From positions 186,001 to 250,000 of the forward strand of contig NW_026570307.1 in NCBI RefSeq assembly GCF_019649055.1: 64,000 nucleotides of DNA. Reading direction: 5' to 3'. The position numbers and the translations under genes are program-made. Below, one piece after another: positions 39,801 to 51,613 of this stretch. A model generated the notes under the pieces. The model was given only the letters and a program-made list of their open reading frames with translations, did not search any database and was not told where the DNA came from. The number at the start of each line of letters is the position of its first letter. The stretch's first letter is position 1. This DNA comes from Paramacrobiotus metropolitanus. Lineage: Eukaryota > Tardigrada > Eutardigrada > Parachela > Macrobiotidae.

Positions 39801-42800
39801 GAATTGACAACATATATTTTTGTAATTGATTTTATTTTTTAGGACAACCAAGAAGATTGTGGGAAGATTTTGGATGGCGATAGTTTGATCCCGTTGCTAA
39901 TCAATCTCATCAGTGCAGCCAGGCGCATTTACGGCATGGTAGCGCGCGGTATGGAATTGGTTCCGAAGTGGTTGGCCTTCGCGTTTCTGATACTGGACTC
40001 ATACGAAAAAATGTGCGCCATGGTGAAACGCAAGGAGATTCTACAGAAGTATTACACTCCCACATGGAAATGGTTGGATGTGCGGCTAGGAAAGTGGACC
40101 GCTTACAGTGAGCAGAATAACAAGGAAATCAACGATGCCTACGAGAGGGGCATGCCAACATGTAAGCTCACTGGCCAAGGAGCCGGACCCGTACGGCAGT
40201 ACATTGTGCGCTTCAAGGATATGGTACAAGTGACGGATTCCAGCGGCAGTCGACGACCAATTATGAGAGAGCTAAAAAAGCGCGAAGCGAAACCGGTGGA
40301 AAAACCAACCGAAAGTTCGGACGATGGAAGTGCGATGCAGACCGACCAAGACCAGGCTGAGGAAAAACCTTTTGCCTTGATGAGTGGTCTGAATAAAGAG
40401 CAAAAGTTTCTCCTTATCAATGACATCGTCAGTTTGGTACATCAAAAGCTGGATCCTGACACCCTGCAGGCCGCAATGCGGGTGCTGCTGCGGTTTACTA
40501 GAGATTACGATTCGGCTCGCCATTTTGCCGAATTAAAAGGGCCACAAATCCTTTTGGGTTTGGATCGACGATCATTCTTCGAAAGTTTCAGCTCATTTTT
40601 AACCCATCTTATACGCCACATTATTGAAAATGGTCCCATCCTTGAGCATTCCATGGAAAAGGTACTTACTGGTCTTGTTTGTGCACGTTAAATGCGAGTC
40701 TGTTTAATAGTGATGTCTGTTTCTTTGTAGTTTTGTTCATGGTTGACCTACGGTGTGGTTTCACAAACAGCCGGTACGAATTACGGCTCCCATGCTGTAC
40801 GGGAAGGCAATTATATCATGCGAATTTGCTGGCCTGGAGCGGCCCGAAATCCCGAACTGTTCGTCGAATGTGCTAAACGCACGATACAGTTCAATACTCC
40901 TGCCCCGACTCAGGCAGCCGCTGTTCGCACTGATGATCCGAATTCGCGAACGGATTTGATCAAGCCAAGCCCACCGAAGTTCCGTAACAAAGCCGTCAGC
41001 AGCGATCAGTCCGCGGATTATAAGACCGCGCTCAAATTGGTCATGGCTGAATTGTTGAACTTGCTGGTGGTCCCCTGGGAACCCGAAGGGAAGCCTGAAT
41101 TGAAGAAAGACGGGAAAGAAGGCGCTGGAGCAGTGAGTGAACGGATCTCGCTGTTGAAATCATCGGTACATCAGCTTCAGCAGATGTTGCAGACCACACA
41201 GAGCGGAGATGCGGCTGCGACTTCGTCAAGTGTGAATGGTTCGAGTTTGGATGCGGAGCACAACATCTGGAAAGCGTCTGAGAAAGCCAAGAAGCCGGTG
41301 ATGAACAAGTCCGTTACCTTGCGGGTCATTGCTGAGTTGATCAAGTCGTACAGTCTGGTGGCGGAGTTCGTTTTGGGTCATACGTTTTCCGTAGACCAAG
41401 GCGGATTGATTAAAGAGGTGAATAATTTTTACTGCAATACATAGATTGTTATTTTGTTTAAAACTGATTCTTTGTTAGGAAAACGTGGGTGCCTTAGCAT
41501 TTATTCTGGACAATTTCGTCCACATGGCACAGAAAGCCGGTGACGAGTATTGCCCTCATTCCACACGGGTTCTGATGGCGGCCCTGGCGTCGGCATGCGA
41601 GAACCCTCGAGCCCAGATGCAGGCTGTGGAAGAAGTGAAGCAGGCATTGTATCGTGCGACGCTGTTACCAGAAACACAAGAAAAACATGAACGAATTGGT
41701 GCCTTAGCGAACATCGTAAGTAGGGAAAGCATCGACATGAACATTAACTTTACTGCGGCACTTCATGTCCCCCGCTTTCATTTTTTTAATGATTGAGGGA
41801 CCTTTTATTTGGTGCGAAATCATGATTTGGATTCAGCTCATGGACTTTCTGTGCGAGAATTTCCGTGCAATGAGTTCATACAGCTTTTCTTTGAACTTTA
41901 AAATTTCTGTGTGTGTATTCAGTTTATGGCTTACAGGTTTTGGAGGGCAGTTTTACAACAAGCTTTTCTTTCGCAGATTCATACGATGGTTGACGCTTGT
42001 CCGACACGGGTAGCGGATCCTAACGATGGACGTAAAGTACAATATGTTGTCAACCAAATGGCACGATTCATGGCAAAGCGAAACTTAATCAACGACTTGG
42101 CAAAGATTCCGCACTGCCTGGATCTTCGTAGCCCACATTTGGCTGTAACTGTCAACGCTATTTTACGCCCACTGGAGATCTTGACGCGATTAGCATCACA
42201 ACAGGATAAACCGAAGTCAAGAACGCGACATTCCAGCGTAGCGGTTACCAATACCCTGTCCACCGCCGGAAACGCAGAGGCTGCCGATTTGACGAGAGTT
42301 TCAGCTGTCGATGAGTCTCAACGGACGGAAAACGACGTGGCACCAATTTCCGATGAGGCTGTAAGTGCGGCCCTGTATACAGTAACTGCGGCACCTCATG
42401 TCCCCCGCTTTCGTTTGCTTGATGATTGAGGGACCTTGTACTTGGTGCGAGAATAAATATTTTCGAATTCAGCTCATGGACTTTCTGCGCGAGAATTTCC
42501 GTGCAATGAATTCATACACCGAAGCCTTGCTGAAAGCGGTTGTTTTTCCGCTGTTGTGCTCGAATTATTTCAGTATTTCAGTATTATATTGCACAGTTTC
42601 CGAATATTGAAGGTTTCGTTAGAAAGAAGAATATTGAAGATTTCGTTGTGCTTATCGTTCGTATAGAAATTCTTGCCTTAGCTCCTCTGTATCCGCGAGG
42701 TCAGTCAAGTTATACTCCTTTGCAGTTGAACATGTCCGAAGCAGCAGAAATGGGTGATATTTTCTTACGGGCGCCAGCTATGGAAATCGATATGGATAAT

Positions 42801-45800
42801 CCACGCGGGGGATCAGATGATGAGGACGGTGACCGTCCACCACCGCGCCACAGTCATCGTATCAATGAACTGGAAGTGTCGATGGATGACGACGATTCGG
42901 AAACCGAAGAAAACGACATCAATCAACGACGATCTCCTGGCCGTATTACCGACGAAGAACAGGATGAAGCGGATGAAGACGAGGAGATGCATGATGAAGA
43001 CGACGACGAAGATGACGAAGAAGAGGATGAGGAAGATGATGAGGATGACGATGATGAGCTGGTTGAGCCGGTATGTGGACGGTTCCTCTAGACTGGTTTC
43101 TTTTGGACATAGAAGACTCCGTTTCCTATCTGTTAACTTTTGTACAGGGTGTGCCCGTGGACAACAATGGTGCCGGCGGCATGGCTAACCTGTACCATGC
43201 TGCTTTTGGTGCGGTCGAATGGGATGAAGAACAAAATCCCGATGACGACATGCTGCTGCACCTGGAAGATCTTTTTCCCGGGGCGGCCGTCCATGCTCAC
43301 GCTCATCATGGAATCTTGGATCAACCACTGGTGTTCGAAGTGAATACGGTTGGCCCTGGGGGACTTGCGCAAGAAATACAGGGTGGAGATATGGGTGGCC
43401 GGCAGTTGCCGCCCCCGCTCTCCATCTCCTCCAGTCATCCGTTGCTATCACGACCGCCAGCTGGTGCGGAAGTGGCTCAGGGAGCGGCTGCGGGAGCACT
43501 GCCTCGGATTGGTTTGGGAGCCGGTGTCTCGGAGGCGTCATTAGGCAGCCGTGGACTGCGGACCCTCCGTGTGCGAACCAATTTGGGACGCGGCGGACTC
43601 GGTGCCGGAACGCGAGCGATCAATCCTGGACCGGCAATTCTGCAGCGGCTCCTGGGCCCGACATTCCGTATCGAAAACGACATGATTGTTTCGGCGGAGG
43701 GCGGCTTTGGAGCAGCCAGAGCGATGCGAGATCCGCGGGCCCTGTTCTGGGACGAGCCAGAGTACAGCAGCGTTCGTCCTACCGAACAGGAAGATCTTGT
43801 CCTCATGGTATGTTTGAGTTAGCATTTGAAGGCTTTTGTAGTTCGGTATTTTATTTGATTTTCTGTTAGGATGATCCGATCTTTTTGGGCAACACGGGAC
43901 TGGTAGCCACGCTGCCATCCTTGGTTCGCCGTTGGAGCGAAGAGGCCCGGGTGTTGGATGGTGATAATGTGATTGAAAGTGCTGACATGGTGAAACCGTT
44001 TATCTTTCCTGATCTCGAAGTTAAACGTGATGAGATTATGAAAAATATGAAGAAGCCGGAAACGACTGATACTGCCACCTCGCCGATTTCCGCATCACGG
44101 GCTGGTATGTCTGTGTTGCATCCCTCTTCTGTTTTTCACCGAAGATCTCAGGATTCGGTTACGAGTACGAATCTGTTTCCATTGTGTTTACTGAAAATAC
44201 AAAATGTGACACTGATGAATATTTATAGATGCCAGTGTGGAAACCCAAGCCACAGCAGGCTCTTCTACTGCTCACGAAGATGCGCTGAATTTTGTGATTA
44301 ATGCTCAGGCGGTGCGAGATGAACTCTTGGATGACATTGCACGGATGCAGGAGCATGTGGAACTGCAGGCTGAGGCGGTGGCAGCCCTGAGTCAAGCGGT
44401 TGTAGCACAGGCGATGAATGAATCGGATTCTGAAAATTCTGAGGATTATTCTAGTCATTTATCGGAAGACACTGATGGGGAACTGCAGGACGCGGCTATG
44501 GCGTTGACAGACATGAGTACGGAGCAGACTACTCCGGCTCCATCAGTTCCGGCACACGATTTGCTTCTGAATGGTAATTCGATAAAAAAGTAAATTCTTT
44601 CATAGTGGTAATGGGAAAATTTCTTTAGGGATTGTGTACAAACTTTGTAAAGTCGTTGCAGACATATTTCAGTCTAGTGCTAGAGTTCGTAGAAGATTGT
44701 GATTTTTGGGAAATGGCTCAGTTTTCGTCGTCTGGTCACTACCATCTGGTGACATTTTAATTAAGTTGTGGTTTTTTCAGCGTCTGGAGCACCGAACCCG
44801 GTATCCCCAGCCGAAATGGCCGTTAATTCACCAGCGGCTGAAGCCGATGCTGGTCTGGGGCAAGTATTATCCGTGCCACCGACAGTGAGCAGTAATGTCC
44901 TCCCAACAGCACCGCCTGCTGCAAGTATGGACACTACGGGAGGACAGGACATCTCAGTTACGACGGCCGCGGAAGGCACTTCAACGGAAACTGCCAGTTC
45001 CAGTGACCAGGGCCCCTCCACCAGTACGTAGTGAACCGATAAGAACTCTCAAAGGCACCTAATCCAGCAAAGTTCTCGCGATGATTCCTTTGCTAATTTA
45101 TGATGCCATAGTGAATGTTAGGAATATCCTCGGTTTTCGCAGATCTACCGTGTGTTAATCGGTGGAAAGCCTATCGACAAAACATTTTTTGTGAATGCAT
45201 TACAGTAATTTAACGCGCTGAGGTTCCAGTTGTGACGTTGAGACATGTTTTTAGGTAACAATAATAACTATCCGGAAGGAATTGATCCGTCATTCTTAGA
45301 AGCATTACCCGAAAATATGCGCCAGGAAGTTATTGCGGATTATTTAAGGATGCAGCGCGTTCAGCAACAGAACATGCAAACCAGAGCAGCTGCTTCCAGT
45401 AATGCCGCACCTGTGCCAGCCGCAGTCCCTGATCCCAGTCAACCAGGGCCTTCATCGGGTGTACCCCAACCACAGCTGATCGAAATCAGTCCAGAGTTTC
45501 TGGCAGCATTGCCGCCGAATATTCAAGAAGAAGTACGTGTTCTTATTTTGATGAAACGTGAGCGTTGAAAGCATCTTGTCTTGCTTTCTGTGTAGGTATT
45601 AGCCCAGCAGCGCCTAGAGCAGGCTCGCCTTGCGGCGCAGAACGCTGCACCGGACGCCCCCTTTGATCCAGCCAACTTCCTGCAGAGTCTGGCGCCCAGT
45701 CTCCGTCGCCAGATCCTGGCGGATATTGATGATTCTATGCTGACCGTCCTGCCGGACACGGTGGCCCAGGAAGCCCGGACATTGCGCCGGGATATGGAAC

Positions 45801-48800
45801 AGCGTCACATCTTCCATGGCGGCCTGGCGTTTGAAGGCGACGTGATTGCGTTCATGCGCGGTCGTTATCCAAGTGAGCTCAACCTTGATGCTGCTGATGA
45901 TCATGTGCCAACGGGTCGACGTCACGTATTTCTTGCAGCTTTGCGATCACGCGGAGGATTAACCGGACGACCGTATACAACTAATTTCGCCACCCGCGGC
46001 GGCGGGACCATGGGACGTCGGCAGATTGGACGGCTGCGGATGCGGGCCGGGAATGCCGGTGGACCGGATCAGTGGTACGGGGCGGGACTGCGCTCGTCAG
46101 GATGGAGTCGGGCCACCACGGGAACGGGTACGGAGCTGTCACGGAATGCGGATTTAGAGTCCATGGGCAAGAACAACGCCAAGCCCATTCTGGACTTTGA
46201 AGCGCTGGCATGCTTACTGGTGCTGTACTTTCTCAATGCACCGGCGGTGAATGTTGGTCGGCTGCAGCGCATCTTCCGCAACATTTGTCATCATATTCCG
46301 ACACGGGAGTGGGTCTTTGACGCCGTAATGTCAATGCTGAAGAAAGCGGATGACAGCAAAGCCCAGGAAGCGAAGAAAGTGTATTCCACCATCAAACCAA
46401 ATTGGCTGAACATCAGTATCGACGCGGCGTTGGGCTGCCGGGCCAACGTCTTCCAGTTGATGCCGAAACAATTGAAAAAGCCGCAGACTGCGCAGACCCC
46501 TTTGATAACCATCCATCCGCAGGCGGCGCAGATCGTCTGCACGAATTTGTTGGATTGCCTGATGTTGATGGCCAAAAACTTTCCCGAACAGTTTGTTCCG
46601 TATGCGATCCGTCACGTAGCGCAACTGGGCATGCAGCCATCGTTGGAAAAATCCACACCGGATTCGCACGGTAGCAATCGAAATTCCAAATCGCCCAGCC
46701 GGGGATCAGCGCGCTCGCACGGTGTTGTAGCGAAGGGCGGGCAACAAGATTTCTGGGAAGTGTTGGTGAAACTGGACGCACAGGTCGGAAGTGGACTGCG
46801 CAAGAGTGGAAAAGTTTCAAGCAGGATGAGCAGTGCGGGGCCGACGAGTGTACTGGAGCTGGGACCAGATGAGCCGCTGCGTATGACGACGTTTGTTAAC
46901 TCGGGCTTGGGACAGCTGATTACCATGCTGCTTTCGGAGACGTTCCACAAAATTCCCGATCTGTCCGATCGATTGCTGCGTTTGATTGCGTCCATTGCCA
47001 ACAATGTCCATAAGCGCGATTTGGGTATTCCGGTGATGAATTCGGCCGTGTCAAAAACAGCTCGTGGTGCGATTCGGCCGGGTAAACTGAGCAAAAAGGA
47101 CAGAGAGATGGTGGTGTGGAAAGCTGCCATAACGCGCTACTTCAGCCTTGGAAGTATGGATTTATCTGTGCAGCCTCCGGTGCCCATCGTCGAAACGGAA
47201 GGTGGGGATTACGCCGCTACGACGGCTGAAGTGGAAGGAATGCTGACCAAGTTCCTGGCTGGGCTGGATCCACAGGCCGATTTGTACGATCTGAAAGACC
47301 AAATCTCTACTGCTGCCAGTGGTATGTCGACTTGATTTTAATCGGTCTTCGCCTTGTTAAATTTGTTTGTAATAGTGCATGGGATCATATTTTGTTTGCA
47401 GAATTAAGCCAATTATCGTCACCCGGTGCCATTAAGTTTTCCTTGTCAGTGGAATTTGAGCAGTGCGAAGAGATCTGCAGTTTACTGCGAGAGCTGGTGA
47501 ACGTTTTAATTGCTCGCCGCTGTTCTGAGGAAGGATTGGAGAACATAACCCATACCCTGATCGTTTTGGCCCAGCGTTTTGGCAGTTCAGTACGGCAGGC
47601 CATCGGACAGATGCTGTTGAATGGTATTCGCCAGTTGGCCGTGGATGTGTGCAAACAGATTGAGTCATTGATGAAAGAAGCGGCTACGTATAATGCCCAA
47701 AAATCTCGCGAGAAAACGGAGGAATCTGAAGAGAGCCCTGAAAGTGTTTCCTCTGATGGATCTGCCAAAGGAATCATCTCTGATCGGTAATCCGATAGGC
47801 ATGTGGAAAAGAAATCCGAATTTGCCTCAATTTTTTTATGTTTTAGGTTCTCAACTGGGGAATCAGTGGTGCTTTATAAGTCCAAAGGAAAAGCACAAGC
47901 TGGTCCGGAAGTCCATCTCACTGCAATGTCGAATCTAACCGGGAAGTCATCTTGCCAGACTTTCATGTTGAAGCTGCTGAAAATGATGATCGACTTACGA
48001 GGAAATTCAAGAACTTTCTTGCGGTCGCGGGCAGGTATGTCTGTGTGAAAATGGCGGTTTTTTAGGAAATTAGAAATTGGCGTATTGCGTTATACGATAG
48101 TTGAAAAAAATTCATTGGATTGCGAGTGATTTGTGTGGTCTTTCGTTTTAGGTGATAAAGCTGAAGAGTGTCCAAACGGGACAGTGAACTCACTGGCCCG
48201 ACGTCTTTTGGAAATATCATACCGACAGCGTCAGCGCAAGTCCTCGCCACAGCCTTCCACACCGATTTTCCGCGAACAGACCCCTACGCCCATGGATGTA
48301 GATGTGACCAATCATGAAGAACCGGGCGCCGTCCGCACAACGGAAAGTGTGGGAGTTCAGGCGTCTCCCAGTGCACTGCAGCCACAGGAGCCGGAAGTGG
48401 ATCTACCGCCGATGAGTGAACTGTTGAGTGTGGATGATCTGTGGACCTATCTGTCGCTTTGCCTGTCCGAACTTGAAAAGACCGGCGATCAAAACGCGGT
48501 GCTGATTCTGCAGCCAACCGTTGAATCGTTCTTCTTGGTCCATGCTACGGAACGGAAGAATGCGGATACGCGGTTGGAACGGGCGCGCAGTGTCACCCAA
48601 GAACAGCACCATGCCGCCGAGGAAGCGGCCGCACCACCGTCACCCGGTGCCGCGGTGAGCGGGGAAGCGTCGACGGTGCTGGCGGAGCAAGGCATGGGAC
48701 ATCTGCCGCTCGATGTTCGCAAATTCCTGCATTTTGCGGAAACACACAAAGTGGTGCTGAACCAGATTCTGCGCCAGTCTACTGTGCCGCTGAGTGATGG

Positions 48801-50676
48801 ACCGTTTGCCGTGTTGGTCGATCATACGCGGGTGCTGGATTTCGATGTAAAGCGCAAGTATTTCCGACATGAGCTGGATAAGGTCGACGCCGATGCTCAT
48901 CGAATGCGCCGTGAAGACTTGGCATTACGAATTCGCAGGTAAATAATATTAAGTGTTCACTGTTCTACGCTAATGAATTCCTAGCTTCGTAGATAAGGTG
49001 GTAAATATATGGTTTCTTTTTGTAGATCTGTGGTGTTCGAAGACTCATTCCGTGATCTCCATCGCCGCTCACCAGAAGAATGGAAGGCCCGATTCTACAT
49101 TATGTTCGAGGGTGAAGAAGGCCAGGATGCCGGTGGATTGTTGCGAGAATGGTATTCGATCATTTCTCGGGAGATCTTCAACCCCATGTACGCCCTGTTC
49201 CGCACATCACCGGGCGACCGTGTCACCTACATGATTAATTCCCACTCGGCCATCAATACCAACCACCTGCAGTATTTCAAGTTTGTCGGCCGACTGATTG
49301 CCAAAGCCATCTACGACAATAAGCTGTTGGACTGCTACTTTACGCGCTCCTTCTACAAACACATTCTCGGAAAACCTGTCAAGTAGGTGCCGCGCAGTCT
49401 GGGTGATGACGCATTGGTTAGCACGTTGATTTATGGTAATTGATTTTTCGTATTAGGTACACGGATATGGAGAGTGAAGACTACTCGTTCTACCAAGGCC
49501 TTGTGTATCTGCTCAACCATTCCGTGGAAGAGGTCGGCTCGGATCTGACCTTCAGCACTGAAGTGCAGGAATTCGGCGCGACGGAAGTGCGTGATCTGAA
49601 GCCCAATGGGCGGAATATCCCCGTAACGAATGAGACCAAACACGAGTATGTCCGGTTGGCCTGCCAGATGAAGATGACACAGTCTATCCGCAAACAACTC
49701 GATAGCTTCCTGGAAGGTGCGTTGGATATTTGTATAGCGATTTTTCCCTATGACTGCTGATTCATTATCGATATTATGCTTTGAGACTGTGCAAACCAAT
49801 TGTAATCAAACTATTAAAACAGTATCGCACAATGGCTAATTTGTAACTGTTTGGGTAACATCATCACTGTGTTGAGCAGCATGTGTTAAAATTATTGTCC
49901 GAATTACTAAAAAGTGTGTGTACAGTGTACACTTTTCAGTAATTTGGATAATTATTTTCAGTTGTTACCTAAATCTCGTTTATTGATATCTTTAGGTTTT
50001 GTTTGTTTTTAAAGGGTTTAAATGTTTGCATTCGATTTAAGTTTGTGTTTTTTCTTTAGGCTTTTACGAAGTGATTCCCAAACGGTTGATTTCGATTTTC
50101 AACGAGCAAGAATTGGAGCTCCTGATCAGTGGATTGCCTAACATCGACATTGATGATCTGAAATCAAATACGGATTATCACAAGTACCAAGCAAGCTCTT
50201 TGCAGGTAGCGTTTCGGTATTCGTGCTATGAAAGGCTGCCACATGCTGACAGTTTGATTATTGTTATAGATTCAGTGGTTTTGGCGTGCATTGCGCTCCT
50301 TCGATCAAGCGGATCGCGCCAAGTTTTTACAGTTTGTCACCGGTACCAGCAAAGTGCCGCTGAACGGTTTTGCCGCTCTGGAAGGCATGAGTGGTGCGCA
50401 GAAATTCCAGATTCATCGTGATGATCGCAGTACGGATCGTTTGCCGTCGGCTCACACTTGGTAAGTTTTTTGCTAATTTATTTTGTTAATGCGGTAATCG
50501 TGCACTGTTGATTGACAAATTCTACTGACAGATGACTTGCGTATTAATAATTATGTTGTTTTTATTTTTTCAGCTTCAATCAGTTGGATTTACCGGCATA
50601 CGAGACATATGATAAATTGCGTACAATGCTGTTAACGGCCATCCATGAATGTTCGGAAGGATTTGGATTCGCATAA
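33871..50676 (+). CDS. HUWE1: HUWE1 E3 ubiquitin-protein ligase, complete
   Basis: Thirty-five exons, all GT-AG with matching phases: 33871-33915, 33982-34086, 34148-34267, 34348-34508, 34566-34644, 34708-34887, 34949-35020, 35100-35303, 35486-35803, 35878-35979, 36047-36299, 36371-36558, 36738-37007, 37116-37391, 37453-37878, 37962-39779, 39843-40661, 40731-41417, 41479-41715, 41977-42360, 42726-43070, 43148-43807, 43870-44104, 44229-44573, 44781-45023, 45255-45532, 45596-47321, 47402-47786, 47847-48034, 48152-48938, 49026-49382, 49457-49716, 50060-50205, 50270-50460, 50574-50676. They encode 4330 residues (human 4374). Order: [10 protein letters not shown] start and N-terminal armadillo-like DUF908/DUF913 solenoid; UBA at about 1337-1376 ([20 protein letters not shown]); a UIM-like helix; WWE at about 1600-1680; an acidic run at about 2290-2363; UBM-type motifs ([32 protein letters not shown]); and HECT from about 3980 to the end. 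The catalytic Cys is 4297, in [14 protein letters not shown], 33 residues from the end exactly as in human. The enzyme ubiquitinates many nuclear and cytosolic proteins (e.g. p53, MCL1, MYC in vertebrates). Confidence 0.97.
41756..41887. repeat. Duplicated intronic segment, copy A (HUWE1 intron 19)
   Basis: About 130 bp closely matching the segment at 42385-42520 in the next intron, from ACTGCGGCAC through CTCATGGACTTTCT to GTTCATACA. It includes an acceptor-like ATTCAG followed by an open frame that starts [12 protein letters not shown]. Confidence 0.8.
42385..42520. repeat. Duplicated intronic segment, copy B (HUWE1 intron 20)
   Basis: The partner copy, starting 15-25 bp after the donor of exon 20, just as copy A follows the donor of exon 19. 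It also has AATTCAG followed by an open frame ([15 protein letters not shown]). Exon 20 joins exon 21 in frame without it. Confidence 0.8.
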
Positions 50677-51613
50677 GACAGGCGTACAGCGTGTGATACT
50701 CTTGAAAAGTGGACATTATTTGGAGCGGATCGGTGCTGGCTTTCGTTTGACGTTGATTTTCGGGACATGAGAAATGGTGTTTGGTTTCAGTTCGTGTTGG
50801 AAAGGCTTATGTGTTTGGTGTTGGATCTGGGGTGTGATCTCCTGTTTTTGAGAGAGCCTTTTTGCCGAACTGAATGTGCATGTCGGCTGTTTTTTTCTGC
50901 TTTTTGTGCAACGTACAAGATTGGATTCGGATGTTCACTTACTGTGGCACATTGGTCAGATTTATTTGTGTTAGAGAATAGCGAAGAATGCAGGAATATA
51001 GTTATTACGAAAATAACACTTATTTTGCCGAACTGTGTTCCTTTTTGCTATGAGGTTTTATATGGCGTTTTGTGGTAAATTCAAGAAATAAAAAACTAAA
51101 TCGATAATAAGTGGAAAAAGCTTGGAGGAATACTGATGTACTCGTAGCAAATCGTTAATTACGGCGAAAACATTACGAAAAAAAGATTTATGGAGAAAAT
51201 CTGGACACTAGCGAACACAAGAATTTTCAGCCACTAAAGTGCGTGTAAACAAACAGGATAGGATAAGGTAAACTGACAATTGATCTCATCTGATTGTGAA
51301 CACTCGGCAAAACCGAAGGTTGGGTCAGTTTTCAAGTATTAAAGCGTAAAGTAGTGGGTAGTGTTAAATTGGTAATTCGCCGTATTAATACGTAAGATAC
51401 GATCATACTACCTACAGCCAACCCATTTTTTGCAGAGTGGACTGTGAGCGGGTGCAGAGTACGGGCGATATAATCATTTGCAGTAATGCTTGGTGTTCCT
51501 TCATAAATTCGTTGCAGACTTGTAGTCGGTTTCTTCAAGATTGTCATTCGCTAATCCCCGATTTTTGTCGACTGTGTAGTCTGGCTTTGTAGCGAGTCGA
51601 AAATTTCCCAACA
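50677..51613. other. HUWE1 3' untranslated region and astacin promoter
   Basis: Directly follows the HUWE1 stop. An AATAAA at 51087-51092 is a candidate polyadenylation signal. The remainder probably includes the promoter of the secreted astacin-like gene. A minus-strand frame at 51332-51547 has no family signature. Confidence 0.45.
51087..51092 (+). promoter_or_regulatory. Candidate polyadenylation signal for HUWE1
   Basis: AATAAA about 410 bp after the HUWE1 stop codon, followed by A-rich sequence. Confidence 0.4.

Noticed and set aside
41831-41890. LMDFL-type frame as a constitutive HUWE1 exon
   Set aside because: Exons 19, 20 and 21 join in phase 0 without it, and no matching segment exists in the HUWE1 proteins I can recall. 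It is kept as a repeat, not an exon.
43133-43541. Antisense frames across HUWE1 exons 22 and 27
   Set aside because: Shadow frames in repetitive Gly/Ala/Pro codons; the HUWE1 sense frame explains the sequence fully.
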